Shown here: piece by piece, positions 47,541 to 58,560 of the stretch
Layout: every line of letters begins with the position of its first letter
Position numbering within the stretch: the stretch's first letter is position 1
DNA from: Brassica napus
Taxonomy: Eukaryota; Streptophyta; Magnoliopsida; Brassicales; Brassicaceae
DNA length: 64,000 bases
NCBI RefSeq assembly: GCF_020379485.1
Contig: NC_063444.1
Coordinates: 6,830,652 to 6,894,651 of the forward strand
Direction: 5' to 3'
Made by a program: the position numbers and the translations under genes
Notes under the pieces: model-generated
What the model was told of the DNA's origin: nothing
The model's input: the letters and a program-made list of their open reading frames with translations, nothing else
The model's database searches: none

Positions 47541-47548
47541 TATAAATT
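47541..47548 (+). promoter_or_regulatory. TATA box of PHD gene C
   Basis: TATAAATT directly precedes the leader AACTCGTCTTCGTCC, which is shared with copy B, where the LTR now takes the place of the TATA region. Confidence 0.55.
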
Positions 47549-47920
47549 TAACTCGTCTTCGTCCTATTTGCTCCACATTTTTCAGTTTAATCGTTCATTT
47601 TCTGTAAGTTTTCAAGATTATTATTTGAACTACGCTTTTATTTTGATTTTCTCTTTGCATTATAAGATAATTTTCTTATTTTTCGAAATAATTGTTTCTG
47701 TTTAGATTTTTTTGGTGAAAGACCTTCACAACTCTTCTCAATGGTTTATTATTTTATTATATTCGCTAACTCTGTTTACCGTTTTAGGAAACCTAGTTAA
47801 TTCATAATTTCCAACTCAATTATACTTTTTGATGAATTGTGATTCATCTTTAATAGGTTCGACGTTCATTGACTTTTTAAAATATTTACAGATTCATACA
47901 ATATAAAACAAACATCAACC

Positions 47921-49523
47921 ATGGTTTCAAACACTCATGAGGACGGTCAGATTGTGGAATCAGAAAAGATCACATTGACATCTCCACCTAGAAACACATA
48001 TGGCTCAAACAATGCAGAATCATCTTACTCAAATATATCTGCTTTTTCAAAGGTTCTATATAATAATTATATTTATGTTAATCAAATATGTTGTAGCACG
48101 TCCTTGGATTTTCATGATAATGAGTTTGATAACGGATTTGTATATGTAGAATGAAGAACAATTGAAATCTTCTGTGCAACATGATAACGACAATATTATA
48201 AACAAAGGAGTTGTGGCAGAAAATCTTCCTTCGGTTAACGAAAATAATATATCTGTAGAAGCCATAGCCGTCGACAATGAAAATGATCAATTATCTCATA
48301 TTGAGAAAGAAGTGCGTGATGATTTTCTTAACTAGTTTAGTTTATCCGATCTTTAACTAATGCATCTTATCTCATCGAATAATGTTTTTGCAGATGATTG
48401 TATGTGATACGTGGTGATCTAGGATATGAAGATTTACTTGTCATTTGTAGCAAATGCAAAGTTGGTGCTGAACATACGTACGTAATATATTTTTTTCAGT
48501 GACCTATACAATGTTTTGATAATGCAATTAGATAACCAAATTTTGTTAGTGTATTTTTCTCATCCCTTGTATTATTTTAGCTACTGCATGGTGGTAAAAG
48601 TCGACGTTCCCCCCGAATGGATTTGCTATGATTGCACTGAAGATAGAGATGGAGTGCCAGAAGGAGAAGAAACTAGCTCCATGGAAAGGAGAGTTGAATC
48701 CTCTATTGATTTTTTTAAGGTAATCACTACTATAATATCAACGTATTTACACACAAAAGAAGCTTTTTGTAAAAATTGGTTGTCCAAAGAAACCAAAATA
48801 ATTTTTGTCTTTTTTTTCTTTCCTTTTGCAGATGGAAGAAAGAACATTATCTCAAGAACAGCCTGATTTGTTGAGCACAAATCTTAATATAGATCTGAAT
48901 GCAGACCCCAATAATATCGATCTCAATGCAGACCCCAACAGAGATATGAACGAGGAACCTAGCTCCAGAAAAAGAAAAATTGGACCCTCTGATGATCTTT
49001 CTAAGGCAAACCATAACACCACACATATATGCAAAATATGTTTTTATGAGCCAAAAGTCCCATTTTTTCCAAGAAAATATGAAAACCACTCTGTATTTGT
49101 TTCCTTTTTGTAGTTGACAGAAGAAGCATCATCTCAAGCTGATTTGTTGAGCAGAAGAAGTCGTCCAAGAATTGGGTTGGACTTGAACAAAGAACCTAAC
49201 CCAGATTTTGACGAAGACCCCAACAGAGATATGAACGAGGAACCTAGCTCCAGAAAAAGAAAAATTGGACCCTCTGATGATCTTTCTAAGGCAAACCAGA
49301 ACACCACAAATATATGCAAATATGTTTTTATGAGCCAAACGTCCCATTTTTTCCAAGAAAATATGAAAACCACTCTGTATTTGTTTCCTTTTTGTAGTTG
49401 ACAGAAGAAGCATCATCTCAAGCTGATTTGTTGAACAGAAGAAGTCGTCCAAGAATGGGGTTGGACTTGAACAAAGAACCTAACCCAGATTTTGACGAAG
49501 ACCCTAACATTGGTCTGATGTAA
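47921..49523 (+). pseudogene. PHD/LDLN gene copy C, 2-nt deletion in the PHD exon
   Basis: Seven exons: 47921-48052, 48150-48311, 48394-48477, 48581-48719, 48832-49005, 49114-49290 and 49398-49523. The PHD exon is 84 nt against 86 nt in copies A and B: two bases are missing at the second zinc Cys (TGTGATACGTGG at about 48403-48414), giving an immediate stop. All other exons are open and the total becomes a whole number of codons only with those two bases. Downstream it keeps AEHTYCMVVKVDVPPEWICYDC, a charged linker, NIDLNAD repeats, a basic SSRKRKIG and two copies of a GLDLNKEPNPDFDEDPN module. Two donor sites read AAG-GCAAAC, so two introns would be GC-AG. It is a recent pseudogene unless the deletion is a sequence error. 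Confidence 0.75.
48936..49504 (+). repeat. Tandem duplication of about 285 bp (exon + intron) in copy C
   Basis: 48936-49220 and 49221-49504 are nearly identical. Each holds the end of one exon (RDMNEEPSSRKRKIGPSDDL), a GC-AG-type intron and the start of the next (LTEEASSQADLL ... LDLNKEPN). 285 nt is 95 codons, so the duplication is frame-neutral. Confidence 0.9.
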
Positions 49524-50555
49524 ATGTAGGTCTTAACATAGATCTGAACGCAGACCCTATATAGATCTCGTTGTGGATCCCTAATATGAACTTATCCAGT
49601 TATCCTGAGATTGTAGTATATCTATTTGGTTTGAATTTCTAGTAATTTATAAAATAGTATTAGTAAAAGTGTCATTAAGTTTTTATAAAAGTGTCATTTA
49701 AGTTTATTTGTGACAATATTATGTTGACTAATAAGAACAACAAACGCTTTTTTTGTTAAAATATATTTGAAAAGATTGTAAGTCATAACAAAACAGTAAA
49801 TATATAAGCTCCCCAAAAGATAAATGAAAATTAAAGAAAAAATTTATTTTAGTTGATATTCTTATACAACAAATGTAATCGTCAGTTTACATATGAAAAA
49901 GCTCTGAAGTTTTCTTTAACTATTTAGAAAAATAATTTCATGTACGTTAAAGATTTTATTGTTTGATATGTTATATATTTTGTGTGCATATTCGAATCTA
50001 ATAGGTTTCCGTCTTCGTTCATGTATTTTTTTACCTGGTAATGTATTTCATACCAAAATATTTTAAAGGGTTTTGTTTCTTGACATCTATATTTTAATGA
50101 ATTTTAATTAAATATTTATGAAAACTAGGAAACGTACAAGATAAATATTGATCAAGAATTAATCACTCAACTGAATGATAAGGCCATCTAAAAAGATATG
50201 TTAGCTCGTTAAATTAGCACCATTAAACAATTCAAATATTTTTGACAAAAAAGTCTTTAAAAATCATTGAGATCATTTGTACAAAAAAATTTTTGTTTCA
50301 CCAAACATTTGAAGTAGAAATAGCACAAACATAAAATTAAAACTTGAGAAAAAAATTAATGAGATATACATAAACCATTAAAGATTTGTAATTTCTGAAA
50401 GATGTCAGTTAATTTCATGACAATGGTAATGTGATTGTCAATGTGTATGTGTTATATTTAATTTCTTACCAAATCCTAGATTAATGTTCTGTAACTGAAA
50501 ACATACAATGCGGATAGAACTATTTTAAATTTAAAACGTGATTTGTATTGTGTTA
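49524..50555. other. AT-rich intergenic DNA
   Basis: Just after the copy C stop there are degraded LDLN-type codons (about 49525-49590: NIDLNADP, then stops). The rest is non-coding. Confidence 0.4.
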
Positions 50556-51367
50556 TCTTTACTATTAAAAGAGAAACATTCTGAAAAAATCTACTTATGT
50601 AAGTTTGTTGCACATTTTCATTACACTACTATTACTTTGGTCTTAAATTTAAACTAACAATATATTATCATATATTTCTCTAGCAATAATTTAGTCCATT
50701 TTTATTTCATAGGTCCACCTCTTTTTGAAAAAGTTAATATTATACTTTATACCACATCTATACTTTATTTACTAAAACTTTATAGTACATGAAAAATATG
50801 AGAATACTCCTTCAATGTCTCATGTTGACTTTATAATTTACGTATATATAAAGTGGATCATGTATTTTATACTATAAAATATTAGAATATACACTTTATA
50901 CAATTATGAAGTTTTGGCCTTCTTATAGATAAAGATATCAGATAATTTGGGGTTTTCAGTTTATATACAATTATGAAGTTTTCAGTTTATATATTGGGTA
51001 ATTTGGGGTTTGATAATTTGGATGATTTTTAATAGTTTGAATAAAAAAATATTCAAGTAATTCGCATTTTCGAGTAATTCGGTTTATAAATAGTATTTTA
51101 GGATATTTGATTATTTAGAAGATAAATATAATTAATATTTGTAAGTATATAATTTATATTTTACAAATTTAGGTACCCATTTGGTCATCGGTTATGTATG
51201 AAATTCAGTACAATTTTAGTTTCGCTTTTTTCAGTTTGGTAAGGTTTAGTTCACGGGTCCGAATATTTGTCCAAACCTATACAATATCTCATATAAAAAT
51301 TCATTTAAAATAATTTATTTAATTGCGAAAACAAATCCGCGCTTTTCAATAGCGGATCAAAATCTAG
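50556..51367 (+). mobile_element. Small non-autonomous Helitron (812 bp)
   Basis: Begins TCTTTACTATTAAAAGAG after A at 50555. It ends with a CCGC...GCGG hairpin (51337-51355) and CTAG at 51364-51367 before T. No coding capacity. Confidence 0.65.
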
Positions 51368-51581
51368 TTGTTTTATATACAAATATAAATTCTAAAAACT
51401 TTAAAGTGTTACAGTATAGTTAATTATTTTTATCATTAAAATTAATCTGATACAATTTAAAAACTTTAAAATGTTACAGTACAGTTACCTATTTTTATCA
51501 TTAAAATTAATACGATACAAACATGTCTGGAGACAAGATGATTACGTGGATTTAAAACATAGAAAGCAGCTAGGACAATGA

Positions 51582-51832
51582 GAGCATCCGCATCAATGGT
51601 CTCTCAGGTAGATTTTCCATTCAAAATATTATTAAACAAACAAAAAATAAGAAAGAGAAGTGTAGAAAAAAAAATTACTTCTCTAAGAAACTTTCAACAA
51701 TTTTGGAAACCTTTTGACACGTGTCACTTTAAAAAAAACATCAAAATTTATTTGTATAGATAAAGTTTTGAAACATATTCATATATTAGTGTTGAAAGAC
51801 TCAGTTGGAGAAACTCTCCACTAATGATGCTG
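51582..51832. mobile_element. Harbinger-type MITE, limits approximate
   Basis: The left end GAGCATCCGCATCAATGGTCT and the right end, in reverse CAGCATCATTAGTGGAGAG, are imperfect inverted repeats of the GAGCATC family. Non-coding. Confidence 0.5.
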
Positions 51833-52310
51833 TAAATTTTAAATTAAATGCATGTATATGATTGTGATAACTTTTAATGGAAATTACGTATGTTCAGTCC
51901 AGTGTGACATCATTATGAATCTATGAGAGACTATAGCCGGTTACTGAATGATTTCTTGTAGGATGTAGTCCTTAGTTTTATGATTTTAGGATTACGATAT
52001 GGAGGATGACTATATGAAACCAAATGTGGAATTAGTTTCTAATGATAATTCACATACTTGACAATAAAATGATTGGAATGAAAGACTTACCGGTATCCTT
52101 TGGAGCTCATACTTGGACACAACATAAGAAACTGAGTTACCTTTCAGATATATGTGATTTGAATCATTATGGGTTGTATATCAAAGGTTATCACCAATTT
52201 AGTGGAGATATATCAATTCTGCTGCGAAGAAGGAAGCACCCAGTATGAGTGAGTCTCTAGAATTGACGGGAGCAATCATTTCACCACTGCAACTGACTAC
52301 TACGTACGTC
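51833..52310. other. Unassigned sequence before the copia element
   Basis: A 68-codon frame at 52042-52248 is not recognisable. The right part may belong to the interrupted fourth PHD copy, whose tail resumes after 57090. Confidence 0.3.
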
Positions 52311-52315
52311 CATCT

Positions 52316-52684
52316 TGTTGGGAAAATTACCCAATATCGATGAGATGAAGATGGGATTAGACAACTAAAAGATTTAAGAAGAAGACTCTTTATAATTTTG
52401 GAAAGGTTTTACAAAGATTTTGTTTTGAGAACTCTCTCTTACAAATGTTTTCTCTCTTTGTTTTCTTGATTCTTGGATGATGTTACAAAGGGACTCTACA
52501 CTCTTATTTATACTAGTGGAGGGTAACTACAAGCTAATTCTAAAGACTTCTCCATCTTCTTTTCTTAAACACTTCAACACACTTCTACACACTTCTCAAT
52601 CCACACTCTTCTTCTCCTTCTAGATATTTCTTCTTCTTGGACTAAGGCTTGATTTGTTTTGGGCTTAAGGAGGGAACTCCAACA
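52316..52684 (-). repeat. Copia 3' LTR (left)
   Basis: TGTTGGGAAAATTACCC ... CTCCAACA; same sequence as 56716-57084 apart from about 6 substitutions. Confidence 0.95.
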
Positions 52685-52700
52685 AATCCCCCCCTTCCCG
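52685..52700 (-). other. Polypurine tract of the copia element
   Basis: Minus strand reads GGGAAGGGGGGGATTT immediately before the 3' LTR, the plus-strand DNA primer site. Confidence 0.8.
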
Positions 52701-52773
52701 ATTTAGCCCGAAACAATTGCCATACCCGTGCCTTTGCAGCAATCTTCAAACTTCTTGATCGGTAATACCTTGG

Positions 52774-53340
52774 TCATAAAGTCTGACCAGTTTTCGTCGG
52801 TGTGTACCTTTGTGAGATGTATGAGCTTCTCTTCAAGAACTTCTCGTATCCAATGATCCGAATGTCGATGTGCTTCGAGCGAGAGTGAAATGTTGGATTC
52901 TTTGCTAGGTGAATAGCACTTTGGTTGTCACATAGCATGTTGTACTTTTCTTGTTTTACTCCTAACTCAAGCAAGAAATTCTTCATCCATAGCATCTCCT
53001 TGCATGCTTCCGTTGCTGCGATGTATTCTGCTTCCGTGGTGGATAAGGCAACACACTTTTGTAGTTTCGATTGCCAGGAAACAGCTCCCCCTGCAAAGGT
53101 AGTAACAAAGCCTGATGTTGATTTCCTTGAATCTTTATCACCAGCCCAATCTGCATCGGTGTAACCGTTCAGCTCCAATTTTCCATTGCCAAAACATAGA
53201 CACTTCTTCGTTGTGCCTCGTAGATAGCGTAGGATCCACTTAACTGCTTTCCAATGCTCCTTTCCTGGATTCTCTAGAAAGCGACTCACAACTCCTACTG
53301 CATAGGCAATGTCCGGTCTGGTGCACACCATAGCATACAT
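52774..53340 (-). pseudogene. Copia RNase H region
   Basis: Reads MYAMVCTRPDIAYAVGVVSR, YTDADWAGDKDSRKSTSGF, STTEAEYIAATEACKE and CDNQSAIHLAKN: the copia RNase H acidic residues and the RT tail. It is displaced from the RT frame by a 2-nt loss near 53340, and a 1-nt loss near 52850 (after SKHIDIR) removes the family C terminus. Confidence 0.9.
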
Positions 53341-54061
53341 GACTGCCTACTGCTGATGCATATGGGGTAGTCTTCATTTCTTCTTTCTCTTTCTCACTTG
53401 TTGGACTTTGCTTCGAACTTAGCTTGAAATGTCCACCAAGTGGAGTGTTCACTGGCTTTGCCTTATTCATGTTGAATCTCTCCAACACCCTTTCAACATA
53501 TCGTTCTTGGGATAACCACAAAAGCTTCTTTGGTCTATCCCGAGTGATCTTCATTCCAAGAATCTGTCTCGCTTGCCCCAGATCTTTCATCGTAAAGGAC
53601 TCTCCTAAGTCTTTCTTCAATGCGGCTATTTTGTTGCGATCTTGGCCCACAATCAACATATCGTCAACATATAGTAATAATATGAGAAAGTCACCGCTTT
53701 CGTACCTCTTTATAAAAACGCAATGATCGTTCTTGGTTTTCTTGAAGTTGTGATCCACCATGAAGGAGTCAAACTTCTTGTACCATTGTCTTGGGGCTTG
53801 CTTGAGGCCATAAAGACTTTTCTTTAGTCGGCACACCAAGTCTTCTTTTCCTGGAACCTTGAATCCTTCAGGTTGCTCCATATAGATCTCCTCCTCGAGT
53901 TCACCATGTAGAAAGGCCGTCTTGACATCGAGTTGTTCAATCTCCAAGTCTAGAACCGCTGCTAGACCAAGAACCACTCGGATAGATGACATCTTCACCA
54001 CTGGAGAGAATATTTCTTCAAAATCTATGCCTTTCTTTTGGTTGAATCCTTTCACAACCAA
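53240..54061 (-). pseudogene. Copia reverse transcriptase region
   Basis: RT core with VKGFNQKKGIDFEEIFSPVV, QLDVKTAFLHGELEEEIYM, CRLKKSLYGLKQAPRQWYKK and the catalytic YVDDMLIVG. A TGA at 54062-54064 (from an Arg codon by one transition) separates it from the upstream frame, and a 2-nt loss ends it near 53340. Confidence 0.9.
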
Positions 54062-54156
54062 TCAAGCTTTGTATCTTGGATTTGAGCTTCTATCTTCATA
54101 CTTCAACCTGTACACCCACTTGTTCTTCAAGGCTCTCTTTCCTTTTGGTAGCTTCA

Positions 54157-55104
54157 TCAGCTCATAAGTGTGATTATCATGCAAGGATTGCATTTCATCT
54201 TGCATAGCTTCAACCCACTCATCTTATGGGTGTCTCCTATGGCCTCCTCATAGCTTTGAGGCTCCTCCTCATCTGTAAGATTAACGTACTCATCTCGATA
54301 ATATCTTACAGATGGTCTTGTCTCTCTTCCAGACCTTCTTGGCTCATGTTCTTCCTCTGGCTCCACTTGAACTTCTTCTTCACCTTCATCACCATTCGGA
54401 TCCATGATTGGATCCCCTTCGCCATCATCTCCAATCACTTGTTCATGATCTTGAGGCTTATAAGAATCTTCATTCCTTACAACCCTTAGCTTTGGTTTCT
54501 TTGATTTGTTGATGTCTTCGATTGTTTGATCTTCGAAGAAAACAACATCTCTGCTCCGGATAACTTTTCTGTTAACCGGATCCCAAAGCCGATAGCCGAA
54601 TTCGTCTTTTGGTGATCCAAGATAAATGCACTCTTTAGTCTTAGAGTCTAGCTTGGCTCGTTCATCCTTAGGTATATGGACAAACGCTCTGCAACCGAAC
54701 ACCTTCAAATGGTTGTAAGAGACCTTCTTACCCGACCAAACTTCCTCCGGGACATCGCCTTCCAAAGGAACTGATGGTGTAAGATTTATGACGTCCACTG
54801 CAGTCTTTATGGCTTCTCCCCAAAATGGTTTGGGTAGTTTAGCGTGAGAGAGCAAGGACCGAACTCTTTCTGTGATCGTTCGATTCATTCTTTCAGCTAG
54901 CCCGTTCAGTTGTGGCGTCTTTGGTGATGTCTTCTCCATTCTAATTCCATGAGCTTTGCAAAACGCTTCAAAGGGACCTCGATACTCTCCACCATTATCA
55001 GATCGAACGCACTTGAGTTTTTGACCCGTACTTCGCTCTGCTTGGGCTACAAATTCCTTGAAAGCATCAAGAACTTGATCTTTTGACTTCAAAAGGTATA
55101 CCAT
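54157..55104 (-). pseudogene. Copia integrase C-terminal region
   Basis: Integrase core second part: VRSDNGGEYRGPFEAFCK (second catalytic Asp), TPQLNGLAERMNRTI (catalytic Glu) and FGCRAFVHIPKDERAKLD, then the acidic linker. A 1-nt loss near 54222 ends the frame at 54157. Confidence 0.9.
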
Positions 55105-56663
55105 ACCTTCCTTGAATGGTCATCAATAAAGGTGACGAAATATGATGCCCCTCCATTGGATTTCTCGGACATGGAGCATACGTCAGTATGCACAAGATCA
55201 AGAATATGCTTTCTTCTCATAGGCGTAGATGATCTTCGGAAAGCGTCCCTATGTTGTTTTCCGGCTAAGCAATCATGACATGGTGAGAGAGAAATACCTT
55301 TCATATCAGGAAGAAGTTTCTTCCGAGATAGTATATTTAAACCTTTCTCACTCATATGCCCGAGTCTTTGGTGCCATATATCCATGTCATCACTTGCGAC
55401 ATTTACTTCTTCCTTGCAAAGCTTGGCTTGAGTCACGTATAATGAGCCTTCTTTTCTACCTCGAGCCATGATCAAACTTCCTTTGGTTAACTTCCATTTG
55501 CCACCACCAAAATGACTGTCCAAGCCGACATCATCGAGCTTTCCGGTTGATATGAGATTGAGTCGCATGTCGGGAACATGTCTCACATCCTTGAGAACTA
55601 TCTTACATCCAGTGTTTGATGTAAGAATAACATCCCCCTTTCCAATGATCTTGCTTCTTCCTTGATTTCCCATTTGAACATTACCAAAGTCACCACTTTG
55701 ATAGGTTGTGAAGAAGCTTCCATGAGGGGTGACGTGAAAAGAAGCACCAGAATCAACGATCCACGAGCTATCATCAGAGCTAAGATTACATTCTCCAACG
55801 AGATATAATTCTTCGCTCTGGTCTTCCACAATGGTGGTAGTCTTGTCTTCATGCTTCTTTGTAGGATTGAACCGGTCTGGTTTGATATTACCGGCTTGTT
55901 TATCTTTCTTGAGAAACCGACATTCTGACTTCATGTGACCCGAATTACCACAATAATAGCATGTAGCTCTTGGACTTGACTTGGATCTTCCTCGAGATTG
56001 GTCTCGTCCTCTGCTTCGTTTTTGACCACGAGTCTCTTCTCTACCTCGTCTATCAACAATGTTAGCTTCTGAATATGAACTCGAACCTCGTTCCTTCCTG
56101 CGAACTTCTTCGTTTAGAAGGCTATCAGCGACGGTGTCCATGGTAAGCTTTCCCTCCGGTGCTGAATTGCTTAGAGTGGAAACTAGTGTGTCCCAACTCT
56201 CCGGCAGTGAACTGAGGAGTAAAAGGGCTTGCATTTCGTCTCCAACCTTCATATCAACTTTGTTGAGCTGATTTACAATCCCCTTGAAATTGTTCAAGTG
56301 CTCCATCATGCTCTGGCCATCCTTGTACTCCAACTTTACCAACCGTCGAACAAGAAGAGCTTTGTTTCGAGGTGTTTTCTTTTGAATCATGGATTCAAGT
56401 TTTGTCCACAATTCAAAAGCATTTGTGTAGGTAGAAACATGTTCAAAGAGAGATCTGTCAATGTACTTACGGATTACAGCAACCGCCTTTCGGTTTAGTA
56501 TTTCCCATGTTTTGTCATCCTTTCCTTCCGGCTTCTCCTTCATGATGATGGGTTCATGCAAATCCTTACAATAAAGGTGATCTTCCATCATCGGTTTCCA
56601 ATAAGAGTAGTTGTCCGTCGTGAGTTTGAACATGTCACCTTCAACGGTAACGGTAGCCTCCAT
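55089..56663 (-). pseudogene. Copia gag, protease and integrase N-terminal region
   Basis: Start taken at the ATG at 56663 (MEATVTVEGDMFKL), after the primer site; an ATG at 56714 lies in the LTR/primer region. Gag has the zinc knuckle CYYCGNSGHMKSEC, protease WIVDSGASFHVTP, and the integrase HHCC module DIWHQRLGHM ... CHDCLAGKQH, then LVHTDVCSM with the first catalytic Asp. A 1-nt loss near 55103 shifts to the next frame. Confidence 0.9.
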
Positions 56664-56701
56664 CTTGAATCTCACGGGTCTTGATGTTATATTTGAACCT
56701 A

Positions 56702-56713
56702 GCTCTGATACCA
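56702..56713 (-). other. Primer binding site of the complete copia element
   Basis: Minus strand reads TGGTATCAGAGC, 2 nt inside the right LTR. Confidence 0.85.
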
Positions 56714-56715
56714 CT

Positions 56716-57084
56716 TGTTGGGAAAATTACCCAATATCGATGAGATGAAGATGGGATTAGACAACTAAAAGATTTAAGAAGAAGACTCTTTATAATTTTG
56801 GAAAGGGTTTACAAAGATTTTGTTTTGAGAACTCTCTCTTACAAATGTTTTCTCTCTTTGTTTTCTTGATTCTTGGATGATGTTACAAAGGGACTCTACA
56901 CTCTTATTTATACTAGTGGAGGGTAACTACAAGCTAATTCTAGAGATTTCTCCATCTTCTTTTCTTAAACACTTCAACACACTTCTACACACTTCTCAAT
57001 CCACACTCTTCTTCTCCTTCTAGATATTTCTTCTTCTTTGACTAAGGCTTGATTTGTTTTGGGTTTAAGGAGGGAACTCCAACG
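56716..57084 (-). repeat. Copia 5' LTR (right)
   Basis: Same 369-bp sequence as the left LTR. On minus, the TATA-type CTAGTATAAATAAGAG region (about 56905-56920) would start transcription leftward. Confidence 0.9.
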
Positions 57085-57089
57085 CATCT

Positions 57090-57310
57090 ATATTTCTTTA
57101 GGCTCCCGTTTTTCCCTCTATCAGATATCAGGAAAATACATTATCTCAAAGCTAACATCGACAAATCAAAGTTATTGTAAAATCGTAATGCACTTCCTAA
57201 TATAGATCTGAATATAGACACTAACATGGATCAAAAAAGAACTCCAACATAGACATAAATACCGGTTCAAATCTAGACCTATCCTAACTCTAAGTCTATA
57301 AACCAGGTTC
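57090..57310 (+). pseudogene. Relict fourth PHD/LDLN copy (tail exon)
   Basis: ACATTATCTCAAAGCTAAC at about 57134 resembles the start of the copy C tail exon. CCTAATATAGATCTGAATAT at 57198 reads PNIDLNIDTNMD, the same repeat as in copies A-C. Stops follow quickly. The copia element was inserted immediately upstream. Confidence 0.5.
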
Positions 57311-57924
57311 ATGCCAAAAGCATGGTTTCCTTTGATACCAAAATGCTATTCTCTACTATAAGTTTTATATAACTTTTGTGACCCCAATTTTATCAATCTT
57401 CCTAATGAATGTCTTTTCGTTAGTGGAGAAAATAGAGCTTTGAGAAACAAGGCTTATTGGTATCAGTGCACCAAGATGTATATAGTACTATTACGCTCCA
57501 TCTGTTTCCTTTAATTTGTTGTTGTTTATGACTTCTTTGTTACATTAATTAAAAGAAAAGAGAAACCTAGAATCCTATGTCTCATCAGTGATCTTTAGCT
57601 CTTTGTATAATGCTTCAGGTTTCATTTGAAAATGTGCTCATCACATGGAGATTTTCTCCATGAAAGTTGCACTCCGCTGTCAATAATGGGTAGAAAGCAT
57701 GAAAGCATGCGACATAAATGTGGCTCTGCCCTACATATACTCTACAAAAGTCACATGACCTGACCAAAGGGTAATCGATGAGTACACTCACCACCCGTTT
57801 AGTAAATATCTAGGAGAGGAAACGATTGTTAACTATCATATTGTAATTCTACTTAATGCCTAACGATTCTGAGTAAGTGATGCTAATAACATAATAATTA
57901 CGGGTTATATAAAACTGCAAATAA
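57311..57924. other. Non-coding spacer
   Basis: No gene or repeat identified. Confidence 0.35.
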
Positions 57925-58560
57925 GATTAACACTTTGCATACCTCTATTGCCTCGACCAGATCACGTGCATGGTTCAATTTGATGGAGACACGCTGCTGC
58001 CGCGCAGTTACAACATGTTATCAAGAACTGCTCACTTTTCTCATTAGACGTTGGTGCCTGACCTTTCTGAATGGTGGGGACAGCTTGTAGGACAGCTAGC
58101 TGGAGAGCAATAAAGACCCCTTGGATGGCAACCTGAGAAACTGGACAAGATCTCATTCTTTATATATAGACGTCATCATCATGTCAAATGAGAGGTGCCC
58201 CTATGGATATATATAATTTTTAAAATGTATATACTATGACATCACTTTCGGATAATATGATATTTGGTGAAAGCATATCGAGGCCTCATTTGGGTGTCTC
58301 CGACTGATTTATTCGTCAAGACTCAAGATTGGTAGAACCATCTCAATCGTACGTCTTCTTCAAGCCTGAAGAGAGTCCCGTGCAAAGATGTTCTATTGCG
58401 GCCGTGCCTTCCTTTGTCTTTCATCAAGTTAGATACCTAACACATGCACAGAAGTCAGGTGATTAACTCCTGAAGATAAAATCTGATCGGAAAGTTATCA
58501 AATAGTACCCAAATCTCATTCAACGTTCCGATTTCAGACCGAAGCTTCCCGACCAAATCT
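57925..58560 (-). pseudogene. Second DUF1985 (Kaonashi ULP1-like) remnant
   Basis: On minus, FPIRFYLQELIT (about 58480-58515) corresponds to KPIRFSIREFAIV of the gene at 7712-11150. SQVAIQGVFIALQLAVLQAV (about 58080-58140) corresponds to ALQGFALALQLVIVEAVPSL, and HARDLVEAIEV (57935-57967) to HAREVDKKSEV. The middle of the domain is lost and stops are frequent. Confidence 0.6.

Larger units (their letters stand above)
52316..57084 (-). mobile_element. Complete copia LTR retrotransposon (4769 bp), coding region mutated
   Basis: LTRs of 369 bp at 52316-52684 and 56716-57084, target duplication CATCT at 52311-52315 and 57085-57089. Orientation is minus, with the primer binding site beside the right LTR and the polypurine tract beside the left. 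I count 6 differences between LTRs, one of which changes the terminal CA to CG in the right copy. Coding order gag-protease-integrase-RT-RNase H is that of Ty1/copia. At least five frame lesions make it non-autonomous. Confidence 0.95.

Noticed and set aside
48832..49113. Read-through of copy C exon 5 into the following sequence as one exon
   Set aside because: The read-through peptide after SK is not shared by A or B, whereas splicing at the following AG restores LDLN-type sequence in frame in both duplicated units.
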